The notes below the pieces were generated by a model, which saw only the letters and a program-made list of their open reading frames with translations, was not told the origin of the DNA and searched no databases. This document shows positions 1 through 13,400 of a stretch of 64,000 nucleotides of DNA, piece after piece. The position numbers were made by a program, and so were the translations under genes. The stretch is from Aptenodytes patagonicus (Eukaryota > Chordata > Aves > Sphenisciformes > Spheniscidae). The first letter of the stretch is position 1. Each line of letters begins with the position of its first letter. The stretch lies in assembly GCF_965638725.1 (NCBI RefSeq), contig NC_134949.1, forward strand, positions 16,304,951-16,368,950, written 5' to 3'.

Positions 1-1101
1 TACGCCGTTGCCTCAGAGAAAGCTGGTGATGCCTCGATGCATATAGTGGGGCAATGATCATTACTGCAGGTTACAAATACCGGTGGCTTAAATAGTGTCA
101 GCTGCTGAAGTATCAGCTGAAGAAAGCACAATCTGAGGCTACCACTGAGAAAGAGCAGATTCCTATTAAACCAAACTCAGCTCTTCCCAAAAGTCACCAA
201 AAAATCAGGTGAAAGAAAGCACCTGAGCAGAGGGGGAGACTGGCACTGAGATAAGGAGGAAGCACGATTCTCTTCTAATGCAATAATAGTAACATAAACA
301 CTTTAAAATACTTCTCTAGTGGCTAAAAAAGAGCATGCTGCCTTATTTATCATCATTGCCAGCACACATACCTCTACAAAGATAGTTTTCTTTCTTCTGA
401 TTGCTTTGCAATTACAGGTAAAAATTGTAAAGTAATTGGATTTTATATGCTGTCATCCAAAGGCTTTGGAACATGATTATCTATGGTGATTGACATCTCC
501 CAAGTGGTGAATTACTGCATTAGAGACATGTAGGCAGCTCTTGCGTACAGCCAGTCAGAAAATGTGTGTCTGGCACTGAGCTGCGTAATTTCAGCCCTTA
601 CTGGGAAATGGTGCAGTCTAGACTGAAACCTGGCTGGAACTGGACAGATTTTGAAAACTTCTATATTAGTGACTGAAGTGAAAATAAGCTATACCCACTG
701 AAAGGCTCTGAATTATTAGAAAGATGAGAGATAACTTAATAAAGATGTATTGCCTCATTTGAAACCCCTACACACATATGTCCATACAGTGCAACGAGCT
801 CTCTCTTCCCAGTTCTGACCCGCACACTTTGTCCTGTAGGTTCACAGGAGCAAACTGGGAATACGTCCCGCTCAGAGGCTAGCCCTGTGGATCAGGAATA
901 TCTGCCTGAACTTGGGTAGCCCACTTCACTGTAAAACAAAACAAAATCTGAAAGTCCCAGCACCGATGCCATTCTCACAGAGATCAGGAGTATAACTTCC
1001 ACTGCAAGTTAATGGCAGTTTACCTAGGGATGGGTCACTTCAGCATCTCTCTAAGCACAGCCACCAGAGAGCTCTCTGGCCATGCAATAATTTTACATCT
1101 G
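1..1101. other. Intergenic, nothing recognised
   Basis: AT-rich single-copy-looking DNA. I see no exon with splice sites, no RNA gene and no repeat I can name. It ends at the target-site copy of the solo LTR that follows. Confidence 0.5.
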
Positions 1102-1650
1102 TGTTGTGGTTTAACCCTGCAGGCAACTAAACACCACACAGCTGTTTGCTCACTGCCTCCCCCCCCCCCCCCCCGCCCCGCGAGTGGGATGGGGGAGAGA
1201 ATCGGGGAGAAAAAAAAAGTAAAGTTTGTGGGTTGAGATAAAGACAGTTTAATAGGACAGAAAATGAGGGAAAATAGTAATAATAATGATGATAAAAGAA
1301 TATACAAAGCAAGTGATGCACAATGCACTTGCTTATCACCTGCCGACCGATGCCCAGCCAGTTCCCGAGCAGCGGTCACCGCCCCCTGGCCAACTCCCCC
1401 CAGTTTATGTACTGAGCATGACGTCACATGGTATGGAATGTCCCTTTGGCCAGTTTGGGTCAGCTGTCCTGGCTGTGCCCCCTCCCAGCTTCTTGCTGGT
1501 AGAGCATGAGAAGCTGGAAAGTCCTTGACTAGTGTAAGCACTACTTAGCAACAACTAAAACATCACATTATTCTCCTACTAAATCCAAAACACAGCACTG
1601 TACCAGCTACTAGGAAGAAAATTAACTCTATTCCAGCCAAAACCAGGACA
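1102..1650. mobile_element. Solo LTR of an avian endogenous retrovirus, with 5-bp target duplication
   Basis: The element starts TGTTGTGGTTTAACCC and ends AAAACCAGGACA, so it has the TG...CA ends of an LTR. It is flanked by the direct repeat ATCTG at 1097-1101 and 1651-1655, a 5-bp target-site duplication of the length usual for ERVL-type elements. No gag, pol or env remains follow it, so it is a solo LTR left by recombination between two LTRs. It includes a 16-base C run at 1159-1174. The same family recurs at 27337 and 52339. The ERVL assignment is inferred from duplication length and remembered family sequence. Confidence 0.8.
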
Positions 1651-2533
1651 ATCTGCCAGTCTAATTGGGAACTCAAATATAAAGTACACAGCACCAGAGC
1701 TTTTAGCTGTAACATGCCATTCACTGGCCCCTGCCACAGCATATTGCAGGAGGCTGGCAGACCAAGCGGGTTCGAGCAGCGTCAGCCGTGGGGAGGGCCG
1801 TGAAGCTGGACACGCGCCACTGGAAAGGCTCACAAGTACGTACCAGGCACGGGGGATTGCTGGGAAAACGCACGCCTTGGAGATGTCCTAATTCAGGCCA
1901 GCGTGGACTGCTGCTGGTGTGGCACAATCTGAATGGGCTTCATAACGCTGAGTGAACAACTCTGCCTTACAAACCACCGGTAATGGCTGAGCTTTTGGCA
2001 AGTCGTAGTTGTTATTCAAATAAATTATAGCTCCTGTGAAGAAGATGAACATTGCAGTTTCAGATAAAAAAATTACTAGGGAGCTTGCTTTGACAATAAA
2101 TTGAGGCAACCTAAAAAAGAAAACCTGCTTGTGTCAAGCCTTAGGAAGTGGGCAGTGAATTGGCTAAATGATAGTTACACATTTCAGAAATCCGGCTGTG
2201 CAAACCACTTCCCATGTATGCAATTTATATATATATAAAAGACAGCGCTATTTTCTTCCGAGTACAGAAAAGTCCACTGACATTTCTGAGACGCTATTTT
2301 TAAAATGGCATAGCCATAAACCTGCAAACTGTTGGGCAATGTAGACCTTTTAAAAATGGCTCCTAGCTTCAAAAACAAAAGCCGGTAGAAAACCCAGCCA
2401 CTAGTTTGATGATGAGAACAGAGACAAAGAATAGTGACAGATCTCATCAGGGCTGGGTGACACACATCCCTTCATCTGCAAAACCTTTTATTACAAAATG
2501 TAGAAATAAAAGAAACCAACCTGGTGGGAATAA
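1651..2533. other. Intergenic, nothing recognised
   Basis: No supported gene or repeat. Short open frames here show no splice-site or family support. Confidence 0.45.
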
Positions 2534-2722
2534 AATCATAGAATCATAGAATCATTAAGGTTGGAAAAGACCTCTAAGATCATCGAGTCCAACCATCAAC
2601 CCAACACCACCATGCCCACTAAACATGTCCCTAAGTGCCTCATCTACTCGTCTTTTAAATACCTCCAGGGATGGGGACTCAACCACTTCCCTGGGCAGCC
2701 TGTTCCAATGTTTAACCACTCA
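2534..2722 (-). mobile_element. CR1 LINE 3' end fragment
   Basis: On the plus strand it opens with ATCATAGAATCATAGAATCA, the complement of the CR1 3' terminal repeat, followed by the standard CR1 3' end read backwards. It matches the copy at 63206 nearly base for base over this length, so both belong to the same, relatively young subfamily. The copy breaks off at about 2722; 5' truncation is normal for CR1. Confidence 0.85.
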
Positions 2723-2900
2723 ATAAGGGCAGTGAATCTTTTGACAGCTGTCTCCGAGTGAGAAAGCACAACATAGTAACCTTATAAAAGCAAATCTCCT
2801 GCGCTGTTTCAGGAATAGTCTCCAGCATAGCTTTTGCCCAAGCCCAGTTTGTAATCAACAGGATCCTGCGCACAGGCAGCTGGCTAATGGCAGTGTATAG

Positions 2901-2927
2901 ACACACACACACACACACACACACACA
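2901..2927. repeat. (AC)n microsatellite, about 13 units
   Basis: Uninterrupted AC dinucleotides followed by an A/T-rich stretch. It is likely length-variable between individuals. Confidence 0.9.
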
Positions 2928-3769
2928 AAGATATATAGATATAGCTATGTATATGTAAGTAAAGGTGTATGGATATGTAAGTCGAAGATGTCAGTAACAG
3001 ATTGAGTCTCCCTGCCACCTTTACTAGGAACTTTTTTAGAAGGAAAGAATGTAACCTAGAAACAATATTATCAGAAACTTTTATTTGTTGTGATTTGTAG
3101 CTTCACACAAATACTGAAAGGAAGAGGAAAGCATTTCAGATTTTCAATCTGCAGGCAAAATACAGAAACATGTAAAAGATTTGTCAGTACTAACAGCCAG
3201 AGAATGAATCAATAGATCTGCTATGGAAGGAACATTCAGCATTTGGGGTTTTTTGGGGGTAAAAATTAATAAATTAGTTCTTTTTAAATTACATTTTATT
3301 CTATGTGTGCAGATGTGCATTTTCTGTTGTTTCCCATTTTTGTATTTAGCACAAACATATGGCAAAGACTAGTTTGCCTGTTAAAATGGATAAGAATCAG
3401 ACAATAGTTCTGAACTAAGAGCCACTTCAAATATGTTCTGAAGTGAAACAGAATCTTTCCACCACCTTCAAGACAAGCAAAGTCAATCCCAAACTACAGA
3501 ATCCTATGGATATATGGTGGGAAAGTAAATGTAATTCCTAAGGTTTATATTTACTAAGATATTGTAAAATCCTATGTTAACAGTTGGAGATCTATAGAAG
3601 TCCATAGTTAGAGATAGCAGTAGGTAGATAGAGATCCATAGTTAATAAAAATTTAAAGCAAAAAAATACTTTGTCTAACCAGGCTAGAAAAATCAAAATA
3701 CACCAATTAAATGAAACACAGTGAGAACCCGACAAAACTTCTGAATTCCTTACATGCCATTCTAGTTGG
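2928..3769 (-). other. REDIC1 3' UTR and downstream sequence
   Basis: This stretch lies just after the REDIC1 stop codon when read on the minus strand, so part of it should be 3' UTR. AATAAA-type signals on the minus strand occur at 3295-3300 and 3079-3084; either could end the transcript. Nothing else is recognised. A plus-strand run near 3590-3640 repeats a TAGAGATC/CATAGTTA-like phrase a few times. Confidence 0.4.
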
Positions 3770-4441
3770 TCACTGCTTATCTCTCTCCTTCATTATATCA
3801 ATGTAGTTCAGCACCTCTAGAGTCCTTCTGCCAGCCAAACTCAGATACTCGGCTTCAGAAGAAAACGCCGCTATTTCTGCTGCGCTGCCCGTGCCTGCAG
3901 GCTGCAGCACCTCATGTGCTGGCATTTTGTGCCCTCCAGCGGTGCCTGCGGTGCTGGAAGGAGGGGGCCCACCCGGCCTGTGGGCAGAGGGGAGGGAGCT
4001 CCCACAGCTGCACACCTGCATGGTGCCACACTGGGTGGCAACATCCACTTTCTCTACTTCTGTAACAGAGCTCTCAGTCTGCGACCAAACATCACACCTG
4101 GTACTGCGAGTGACATGCTCTTTTTTAAGGGCTTGGTGTAATGAGCTGCCCTCAGATGGGGCGGTGTGTTTTTTATTTTCCTCCTCTGTGGCACATAAAA
4201 TGGAGTCTTTCTCCTGAAGATGGTTTGCTTCTTCTCTAGCCAAAATACTGCTGGGCTGGAGAGGCACAGATCTGGTGTGAGAGGTCTTGGGGGGCTCTGT
4301 ACTTGCTGAGGCTGAGATTAGGTTGGCATCGTCTATCTTCAAGGACCGTTCATTCAGATATTCCTTCTTTTTGGCTGTGTCTTCCACTTCAGACTGTTTG
4401 AACAGAATTGTGTGAATGCAACTGGTTAAATAGTTCAATAA
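3770..4441 (-). CDS. REDIC1: REDIC1 exon 13 (last coding exon)
   Basis: Encodes the C-terminal 223 residues and the TGA stop (3772-3770). The acceptor CCTCAG precedes 4441; a second in-frame acceptor (TTCAAACAG) would start the exon at 4393 and remove 16 residues. It contains the conserved pieces KVDVATQC and EAEYLSLAGRRTLEVLNYID. Between them lies a Gly/Pro/Ala/Ser-rich stretch encoded by GC-rich DNA (about 3850-4000), unlike the AT-rich exons upstream. Confidence 0.88.
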   Translation of the reverse strand, partial: LLNYLTSCIHTILFKQSEVEDTAKKKEYLNERSLKIDDANLISASASTEPPKTSHTRSVPLQPSSILAREEANHLQEKDSILCATEEENKKHTAPSEGSSLHQALKKEHVTRSTRCDVWSQTESSVTEVEKVDVATQCGTMQVCSCGSSLPSAHRPGGPPPSSTAGTAGGHKMPAHEVLQPAGTGSAAEIAAFSSEAEYLSLAGRRTLEVLNYIDIMKERDKQ

Positions 4442-7400
4442 CTGAGGACTAAGTTAATGATTAACTAATAACTAAGTTAATGAAATAAACAGAAAGGCCA
4501 GAACTGTCTGGTTTTGGTTGTTTGGGGGGGTTCAGCCTTTCTCCAGGGGTGTACTCCTGGCCTTGGTTGAAGAGAAGGTGGGTAAGGCGGACCTTCACTC
4601 TCACGCAGAATTTATATTGTGGCATTTTTGTGTTCAAGAATGGCTGAAAACACACAGTGTGTCAAATCCTCCTGCCTTACAGGCATGTAATGTAAGGCAG
4701 CTATACATCAAGGAAGAGAGCAGAAGCTTGCTTAGCATCTTCCCACAGTTATGTTACTGTAATTCCACAAGGCCTGGTATTATCAAGAGACCAGACCACA
4801 TGTCTGTTAAACTACTTAGGAAAATTTACAGCTAATCATTTCTTGTCTTCCTTGCACATGAAGTTGCCTTGTACAAAACAAAACCATAAATAAGATTCCA
4901 GCTACATCCACCCTTAGATGCATTCAGGCATAGAGATATCATTCAAATGAACCCCTGCAAACCCATAAAGGGGCAGGATTCACCATGTCAGGACTAGAGC
5001 TGAAACAGCTCTCTGTCTGCCTTGGAGAGTAACCGGGAGACTGGCTGCTGAGTGATGACTCCACATCTGAAAAACGAGGTGAAAAGGAGAGAAAGGTTAC
5101 TCACCAAAACATCCAACTCTCAAGTACAGCATGTAGAATTAAACGTTACTACTTCTGATACAGTTTTAAGATACTGTTTAATGAATAAAGTGTTAGCAAG
5201 GTCAGTCTAGGTCTTGGCAATAGCCAATTCTTCTCCTCTCAGGACAAGACATCTTAACAAAAAGCATGAGACGGGTTCCCCAAAGCTTCAGCTATGCCGT
5301 TAATCAGCAGCCTGCACCAGCAGCAGAACTGTGCTACCCAAAAGCAAGGTCAGGTTAGACAGGGTTCTGAGCAACCTGCTCTAGTTAAAGATGTCCCTGT
5401 TCATTGTAGGGGGGTTCTAGATGGACCCCATCTAGATGGACTAGATGACCTTTAAAGGCCCCTTCCAACCCAAACTATTCTATGATTCTATGAAAAGGAG
5501 GAAGGACTCTGCAGAGCCAGGGCAGGGAGAGAACGCAGCGAACTCCCTGCACACATTGGCTGCCATACAAGTTACATGGGCTTCTGGCCATGGTTTTCTC
5601 TTGGAGGCCCTTGGGAGATCTTCTGCTCTGAAATGCAGCCAGCACAGCTGACCCCTACAGCTACTGAGGGAGCAAACAGGACACGGGATCTCCCTGCTGA
5701 CTCCTCTCACTCTGTGCACATGTGGAATGACAGCATATAGTCTAGTGGAAGAGAATAAAGACTAATAAAGACTAGACCAGTAAAATGGCACATGTCAAAC
5801 ATCTAATGAAGATGAAAAAGTGTTAGGGTTAGGGTTAGGGTTAGGGTTAGGGTTAGGGTTAGGGTTAGGGTTAGGGTTAGGGAGAAAACGTCCAAGATTT
5901 TTTCCAACCAACAGAGGTCTGCAAGAATAGAAAGAAAGAAAATTACTGGCATTTATTTGGCATTTTACTATGTGATGGTGTTGGTAAACTTGAGTTGTGG
6001 TGTTCAGATTAATACTCTTGACCTCTCTCATGGATTTTTTTTTTTTTTTTTTTAGAAGTTACCCCTACTTTCAGAGCTGGCTTTTCAGTTTAGGGGACAA
6101 CTTTGGAGGAAATGGGACAATGAAAAATACGTGTGTAATACTCACCAGAGAGAAGCTAACCTGAATTTATCTCTTCAAGGGAAAGCAAATACAGATAGTT
6201 CTTAGTTACCTGGTAATGCTAGCCTTCTTTATACGGTGCTGCATGAATCAAAAATACAAGCCCTCATCAAATGTAACATCCTAAAAAGATCAAAACACTT
6301 CTCCCTGGCTTTAAAAGTAATTGTTTCAGTTTCACATGTAGAGAAAAATCTGATTTTTGACTTAATAATATATAAATGGTACTAACCCTTCTCCATCTCG
6401 TGAAGATTTGAACTCACTCCAAACTTATACTCTTTCTCTTGTGCTGTTGTGAACTTTTAAAAATAAGTAAGTGTTAATAGTGAGGGTTCAGCTGGGTCAG
6501 GACCTCAGGTTAAGTGAGGAACATTCAGTTTCTGTATTACATAAAGAAGTCACTGCACTGTACCACAAATTATTTCAAGAGGTACAAAACAGCAATACTG
6601 TATGTACTTGGGTGACTTCTATGGGCAAAATATCTACAAGATTCTTTATATGTATACTGGCATAAAGTTCCTTTATAATACTGAAGTGTCCTGCATATAA
6701 TGTCTGGACACTGCCTGCAGAATCTGATCCTAAGGGTTAACAGGTAACACAATATATTTCAGGCATCAGCTTAGGTGTGAATCAAACCACGTGAATTACA
6801 GACTTGAAAGGGCTATCTATCAGAACCACTTAACTAGAAGCTGTTCTTTCTGGCTGCCCTGTATAAACCAGGAAGGAAAAGAAGCTTCCACAGAAGTTAA
6901 TTCAGAGAAGCTAAATTCAGTTTCTAACTGTTGTGGACATTCTTTCTCCACCTCAAATGAATGGTGCAAACAGTAGGTTTGACAAAAAATATGTCTCTTT
7001 AAAAAGTTACCTCTTCAAATCCAAAGAGCTGGTTCTGTCTCCAGGCTGATTCTTTCACAGCCTCATCATCACTGAGGGATGCAAACACAGAGTTCTCCGG
7101 TAAGTGATTTCCCCTCCTGTGCTTTTATTTTCTTTCTGAATTAAAGTCATTACTGGTGACTTTTTTGTCTTCAATTTTTATTTTGCCTTCAGTAACCATG
7201 AAATGCTTCCCACTATTGAGATAATTGAACTTATTTCTGAACCTGAGATTTAACATCAAGAGTCTGTTTTTCACAAACTTATCTTCTGTTGAAATGTAAA
7301 ATGTAATATGCGAGACGACAGAAGATAGTGCTGCTTTGTAAAACGGAAGGTGTAATGGGTCAGAGTCTTTGATAAAACCGCCTTTTGTAAAACATGGGCA

Positions 7401-10400
7401 CTCACATATGCTAACTTTAGCCCACAGAAGACACTAGCTTCCTCTGTAGTCAGTGGAAGGAGACAGGGTCTTTCAGAGGGCAAGTCAGAGCAACAGCTTA
7501 ACTTCAGGGACTCAAAATTGCCCCATGAAGCAGTCTTTCTCTATACTTATTATAGGCAGATGAACAATGGCACTAAGGGCTTACATGCGCATAAGTTTTT
7601 CACATTATTCACTACAATTTTCACTGGGAAAACTTGGGTCCTCAGTAATACTGTTTAGAATTTTGCCTTCATGTCCTTTTAGCAGGATTTCTCCAATTCA
7701 GCAAGGTCTCTGCAGTTATCACTAGTTAATAGATTGATAATTTCTATAGCACTCACCTTTTTTTTCTTGAATAGTTCTGTACATTCTCCTTTAAGTTAAT
7801 CCTCTGATCATGGTGATAAGCAAATGTCTCTAAAATAAAAAAGTAAACCTTGATTTTACAACGCAATAGCATAAATGCAATTTGAAAAGAAATGCTTCTG
7901 TCAACTTCTAAAAATAATTTAAATAATTGGATTTAAAATTAAATTACTGCATTCTGAAGATTCATGACGTTTTCGGTCAGGGCAGACACATCTCTGGTTA
8001 TAAAAACATATGCCTTTAAAAGGAGAATAAAAAACAGAATATACATCCTTCAAATATTGACACTCACCAATTTTTTCAAGGTTTGCAGGTTTTTCTTTGT
8101 TTTCAGAGGGTATGAAGTAGTGCTGTCCCTCATGACAGTCCTGCAGGTGGGTTTTATGAAGTCCACTGGTTTTCTTGTAGCTTGCACTTGAGGCATTGTT
8201 ACTTTTGAGTAAAACCTGTTCTGGAGCTGTGAAAATGCCTTCAAGGTGTCTGTCTACAGAACTCTTTTTTGCACTGATTGCAGGGTAAGCCTCTCTAGTA
8301 TCATAAGGATAATTTCTGTTGGTCATTTGATTTCTATCATCAGGATCAGTGAAAAAAATGGCAGTACTGCTTTGGTTAACAAAAGGATTAAAATGCTTTG
8401 TAGAAGGATTATTATGGTTTGGTTGGCTCTCATCTTTGAACAGTGCCAGAAAGGAACAATCACTCCCATCTTGGGGAGCTTTCATTTCTGCAGTTTCTTT
8501 CACAACATCAAACAATGGTTCTTTTATTCCTTCACTGTTTTCTGATTCGTTACTGGTCATTATCACTGGATTATTCCTGACAGAATTCATATAGTCTAGC
8601 CTGTGGTTGGAGGGGGGGGTAGAAAAGAAAAAACAGTTTGCTTAGTACGTAAATAAGCAAAATACTAACTGCTAACACAACAAAATATGATAACTTGATG
8701 GTAAAAATCTGACTTTACTCATCACACTTGCTTTTGTCCCAAATGTACATTATTTCAACTGAAAAAGTGTCCTGTATTTTATTTCCACTTTATAGTAAGG
8801 TTGATTTAAAAGGAGTTCTGTTTCATGATGTCTCCAAACATACCAAGACATGGAGCACATCCTCCTGAGAAGGGAACTGTGATTTATAAAATCAGCCACA
8901 GTATGTCACTGCTGCTCCACCAGCTGACCAAAGAAGTCCACTTTGGGGAAAAAAAAAAGAAAAGAAAAAAAAAAGAAAAAGAGGAAGACAGCTTCTTCCG
9001 TTCATAAAAATTCTTTGTTCTTCAAGACTACAGTTCTCTCCTGTACTGAAAGCCTAGAATAAGCTCCGTGTACTGCTTAATTCCCGGTCTCTTTAGCAAG
9101 TGACTTCCATTTGTACTTGAGGTCAGTAATCCTAATTCAGCACAGGATTTTTCTGTTCCCCTTTCAGGAGGCCAGTCAGACATTTTGTTTTGCCCGTACT
9201 TCCCTACCCCACTTCTGATAGTAGTGGTTTTGAAGATGCTATCATGCTAGCATCATTAGCATGAAAGCTGTCATGCTTTCACTTACTTGGCTCTTAATCT
9301 AACATTTTCGCTGCTTTTTTCTAGGCTTGATCTGCTGACTGACCTTTCAGAAAATATGAGCAAAAAGTTGAGAGGCTTCTGAAGCACAGAGAATTGGCAA
9401 AGAAGGTCATTAAAAAAATGCCCTTTCTTTAAAAAATTTTGAGCAATACTATCAATGGAACTTGAAAACTGAAATGTAGTACAGAAAACTCTTACTGGAG
9501 AAAAATTCTGTGATGTATTGCTCAGCAAATACTTGGAACTGGATAAAGATCCTAGAGAACTTAAATGAGTAAGTAGCGTCCTCTACTTACAGAACACCTC
9601 CCTGAACAGTTTTAAAAGGCTAAACACACTAGAGTTTGTTTCTGGAGAAACTTGGATAGATCTACATGAGGAAGGAAAAAACATTTTGTGAAGCAATTCG
9701 GAGGCTCCTTCTTCACTCCAGCTGAACATTTTGTAATGCTAAGTAAAAGGTAACCGTAGATGAGGAAATAGCTAGGCACTATGCAGAGTGAAAGACATCT
9801 GCTATTTTTATAAGACATCTAAAATTTTTAGTTAATGTTTAATGATCTTGAGGTGCCACAGCTCTCAGATGTATGCACATTGATTACATCATCAATATGT
9901 TACAATTACATTAAACGATTGTGTAAGTTTATACTCTACTTTTCACATACAGTGAAAGGAACTCCCTTCCCCTGAGAACTGCCAGCTCTTGAGATATAAG
10001 AATTTATGGCTATAATGGATGAAAACAAAACAAGGATGATGCAAAGAAACGGATTTGAAGAACAGTTGGAAAGCAGATGTGGTTAGTGAGCCATGAATGG
10101 GCAGAGGACTAAGGGAGGTGCCATAAGCAGATGAGTGCAGGCCTGAGGGCCTGTGGAGAAATGAAAGGGGAGATGTAGGCGAGATAAGGTTAGGTAGGGC
10201 TTTAATGTGAAGATATTCATCGGGAATTCACCAAGATATACAGCAAGGTGAATGTTATCCTCGTTTTAGGTTTTGCTGGAGAAAGCCAGGAGAAGCTAGG
10301 AGAAGAGAGAAAGAGAAAGTTAAGGTGGCTAGGACTGGAAGCTGATGTGTTCATCTAGTTATCATGTGGTCAGTGAGCTTATCAGCCACTTGACTCACAG

Positions 10401-13400
10401 GCGAACAGGCTGTAGGTACTTCAGGAACAGCAAAATAATGTATGGCCTTTTTATGGCTCTATCCAGCCAAAGCTAGAGACTGATAGGAACTTTCAACCAG
10501 ACAGCAGACTTACAGAATAAAAAGAGTAAAGGAAGATTAGCCCTGTAAGACCCCTAGATCCAAGGCAAGAGCCCCTGGAAAGAAACTGAAATAAAATGTT
10601 CAGTATGAATGAGTCTGGCCCTAAACCCTCTGTGATTAAAAAGATTTTTAATCAGCATATACAAAAGGAAATATACTCTAGATTTCTATCCATTCTTTTT
10701 TTTAAAAAGTGTATATTCTCATAAAAGTATTATTGAACCAATTCTAAAACAACCCACTATAGTAGGATCACATATGAAAGAGAAGGGAAAAATGCTTTGT
10801 TCCTGGAATCCCAAATGTAAACAATGTAGGTGGAGAAGTTGCTCAATTGCTACAGCATCAAGGTCATCAGAAAAGCACTTGCAACAGTGACCAGAACTAA
10901 TGAGAGCTGGGGCAGCTACCCTCCCTGTGGCCTCTTAGTAAATCTGTGCTTCTCACTTGGGGTAAATTCAGTAGCACCATCATGTGTGTGACGTTGCAAA
11001 AAATAGATCATGGTTCCAAGTGCCTACCTAAAATTCACATTTTGCTGCCTTTCAGCAAATTTAAATAGCTCGGTATGTTCAGCCTTTCCCTTTAATTTCA
11101 ATTGCTGTTTGAAAAGCACTAAAAATCAGTGAAAAATCAAGCAGTGATAAGTATCAGATTATCTTAGTATTTTTCTTACTTAAGCTTGACTGTTATTTCT
11201 CTCTTTAATGTAAAATCACTGCTTACCTATGCAATGGCTTAAACAGTTCTTGCGGCACTGTATCGGCCTTCCTGAAAATACACTGGCTTGGAGGTTTTGT
11301 AATCCAAGGGTCTTGATCAGAACTATTTCCTGGCTGAGAAAACAGTAGAAGCTGTCAAACTCTGAATATGTATGACAGTTATAGTGTTTAAAAGTTTAAA
11401 GTTGGGTTTGCAAACAATATACGTTTTCCCAATATTTTCAGTTTTTTGTCTTTACAGTAGAAGCCAAAACTTCCTTACAGCCCGAGTTCTGTATAACTCA
11501 TACTTTTCCATATTTGTGTATCACTGTTAATATGCAAAATGTCCTTTTAGCACCCCATCCTCTCATTGTATGAACAAGCTTGATAGACTGTAACAAGCTG
11601 AAGTTCCACTGAAGATCACATAATCATAGAAGCTGTTGTCTGGAAGGGACCTCAAGAGGTATCTAGTCCAACCTGCTCAAAGCAGGGCCAGCTTCAAGGT
11701 TAGGCCAGATTGTTCAGGATTGTTCAGGACTGCGATTCCACAGCCTGTTTGGATAGCCTCTTCTGGTGCTTAGCTACTTTTGTGACAATATTTTTTTCCT
11801 ATACAAACAGAATTTCCATTGTTGAAACTTGTGACTTTTACTTCTTGCCATTTCACTGTGTACCTCTGGCTCTGTCCTTTCTGTAACTCTGTTTAGACTG
11901 TGGAAGACAGCAGTTATTTCACCCCACATCCCCATAGCCTTCTCTTTCCCAGGCTATGAAAGCCCTCTTTTCTCTGTCTCTCCACATTCATCATGTGCTC
12001 CAATCCCCTAACAATTTTTGTGGCCCTTCATTGGTCTTGCTATAGTTTGCTGATCTCCCTCTTGTACTGGGGTCCCCAAACTGGACACAGTATTTCAGAT
12101 ATGTTCTCACATATGCTGCTTAGAGTGAAATAATCACTTGCCTTTGACCGCCAGGTATGCTCTTTCTAATACAGCCCTCTGTGTAGCTGGCCTTTGCTGC
12201 TACAAGGGTGCACTGCTGACTCATGTGCAACTTATTGTCCACCAGCACTCTCGGGTCCTTCTCTGTAAAATTGCTGCCTACTTAACCAGTCCCCACCTGC
12301 ACTGATATGTGGGGTTATTTCTCCCAAGGTGCAGGGCTTTGTATTTCTCTGTGTTAAACTCTATGAAGTTCCTGGTGGCCTTTTGCTTGTCAAGATCCCT
12401 CCAAGCAGCAGCCCTGCTACTGTAATGATCACTCTGCCAATTTGGTGTCATGCATGAACCTGCTGAGGTGCTGAGAGTGCATTCTGTCCCATTGTCCAAC
12501 TCTCTAATGAAGATGTACCAGACTTAGTATTAATCTCTGGGGATCCCTGCCATTGCTGACCTGTTGCCGATTAGACTTTAGCCCACAGACAACTACTTTG
12601 AGCATGATGGTAACAGCCAGTTTTTTACCCATCTTATTGTCCACTCATCTGGTTCATACCTCCACACTTTGGCTACTAGGATCCCATGGGAAACCTTGTC
12701 AAAAGCCTTCCTAAAGTCAAGGTAAATAGTATCGGTTGCTCTCCCTTATTCATAGAGCTAGTCATTTCATCACAGAAGGCAATCAATCAGGTTCATCAGG
12801 TAGAGTATGGCATTGGTAAATCTATGCTGGCTGTTCCCAGTCACCTTCTTGTTCTTCATGTACCTTGAAATTGCCTCTGGAGGTCTAGTTCCATAATCCT
12901 TTCAGAGACAGAGGTGAGTTGATACTTCCTCAGATCATGCTTACATTTTTGTAGATGGGCATAACGTGTATTTCTTGTCACTGAGGAGCTTTCCTGATCA
13001 CCACAGTCTTCCAAAGATGATAGACATCTGCCCTGCAGTGGTGTCATCCAACTCGCTCAATATACTTGGATGCACCCTGTCCAGTCCCATGTATTTATGT
13101 CCAGGTTACTAAGGATTCCCTAACTTGTTCCTTCACTACTGTTTTGCACCACCCTCCCCCAAACTCTCTGCTGAGCTTGAAGATGTGCCAGAGGACAGAC
13201 CTTGTCAGAAAAGCCTGAAGCAATGTAGGTCTCGAGTGCCTCAGACTTTTCCATGTCCTTTGTCACTAGGTCATCAACTCTATTTAGCAGTGGACAGCAT
13301 TTTCCTTGGTTTCCTTTTGCTGATGACATGCCTATAGAAGTCCTCCTTGCTGCCCTTCTCACCCCTTGTGAATTTTAGTTCTGGCCATCCTAATGCCACC

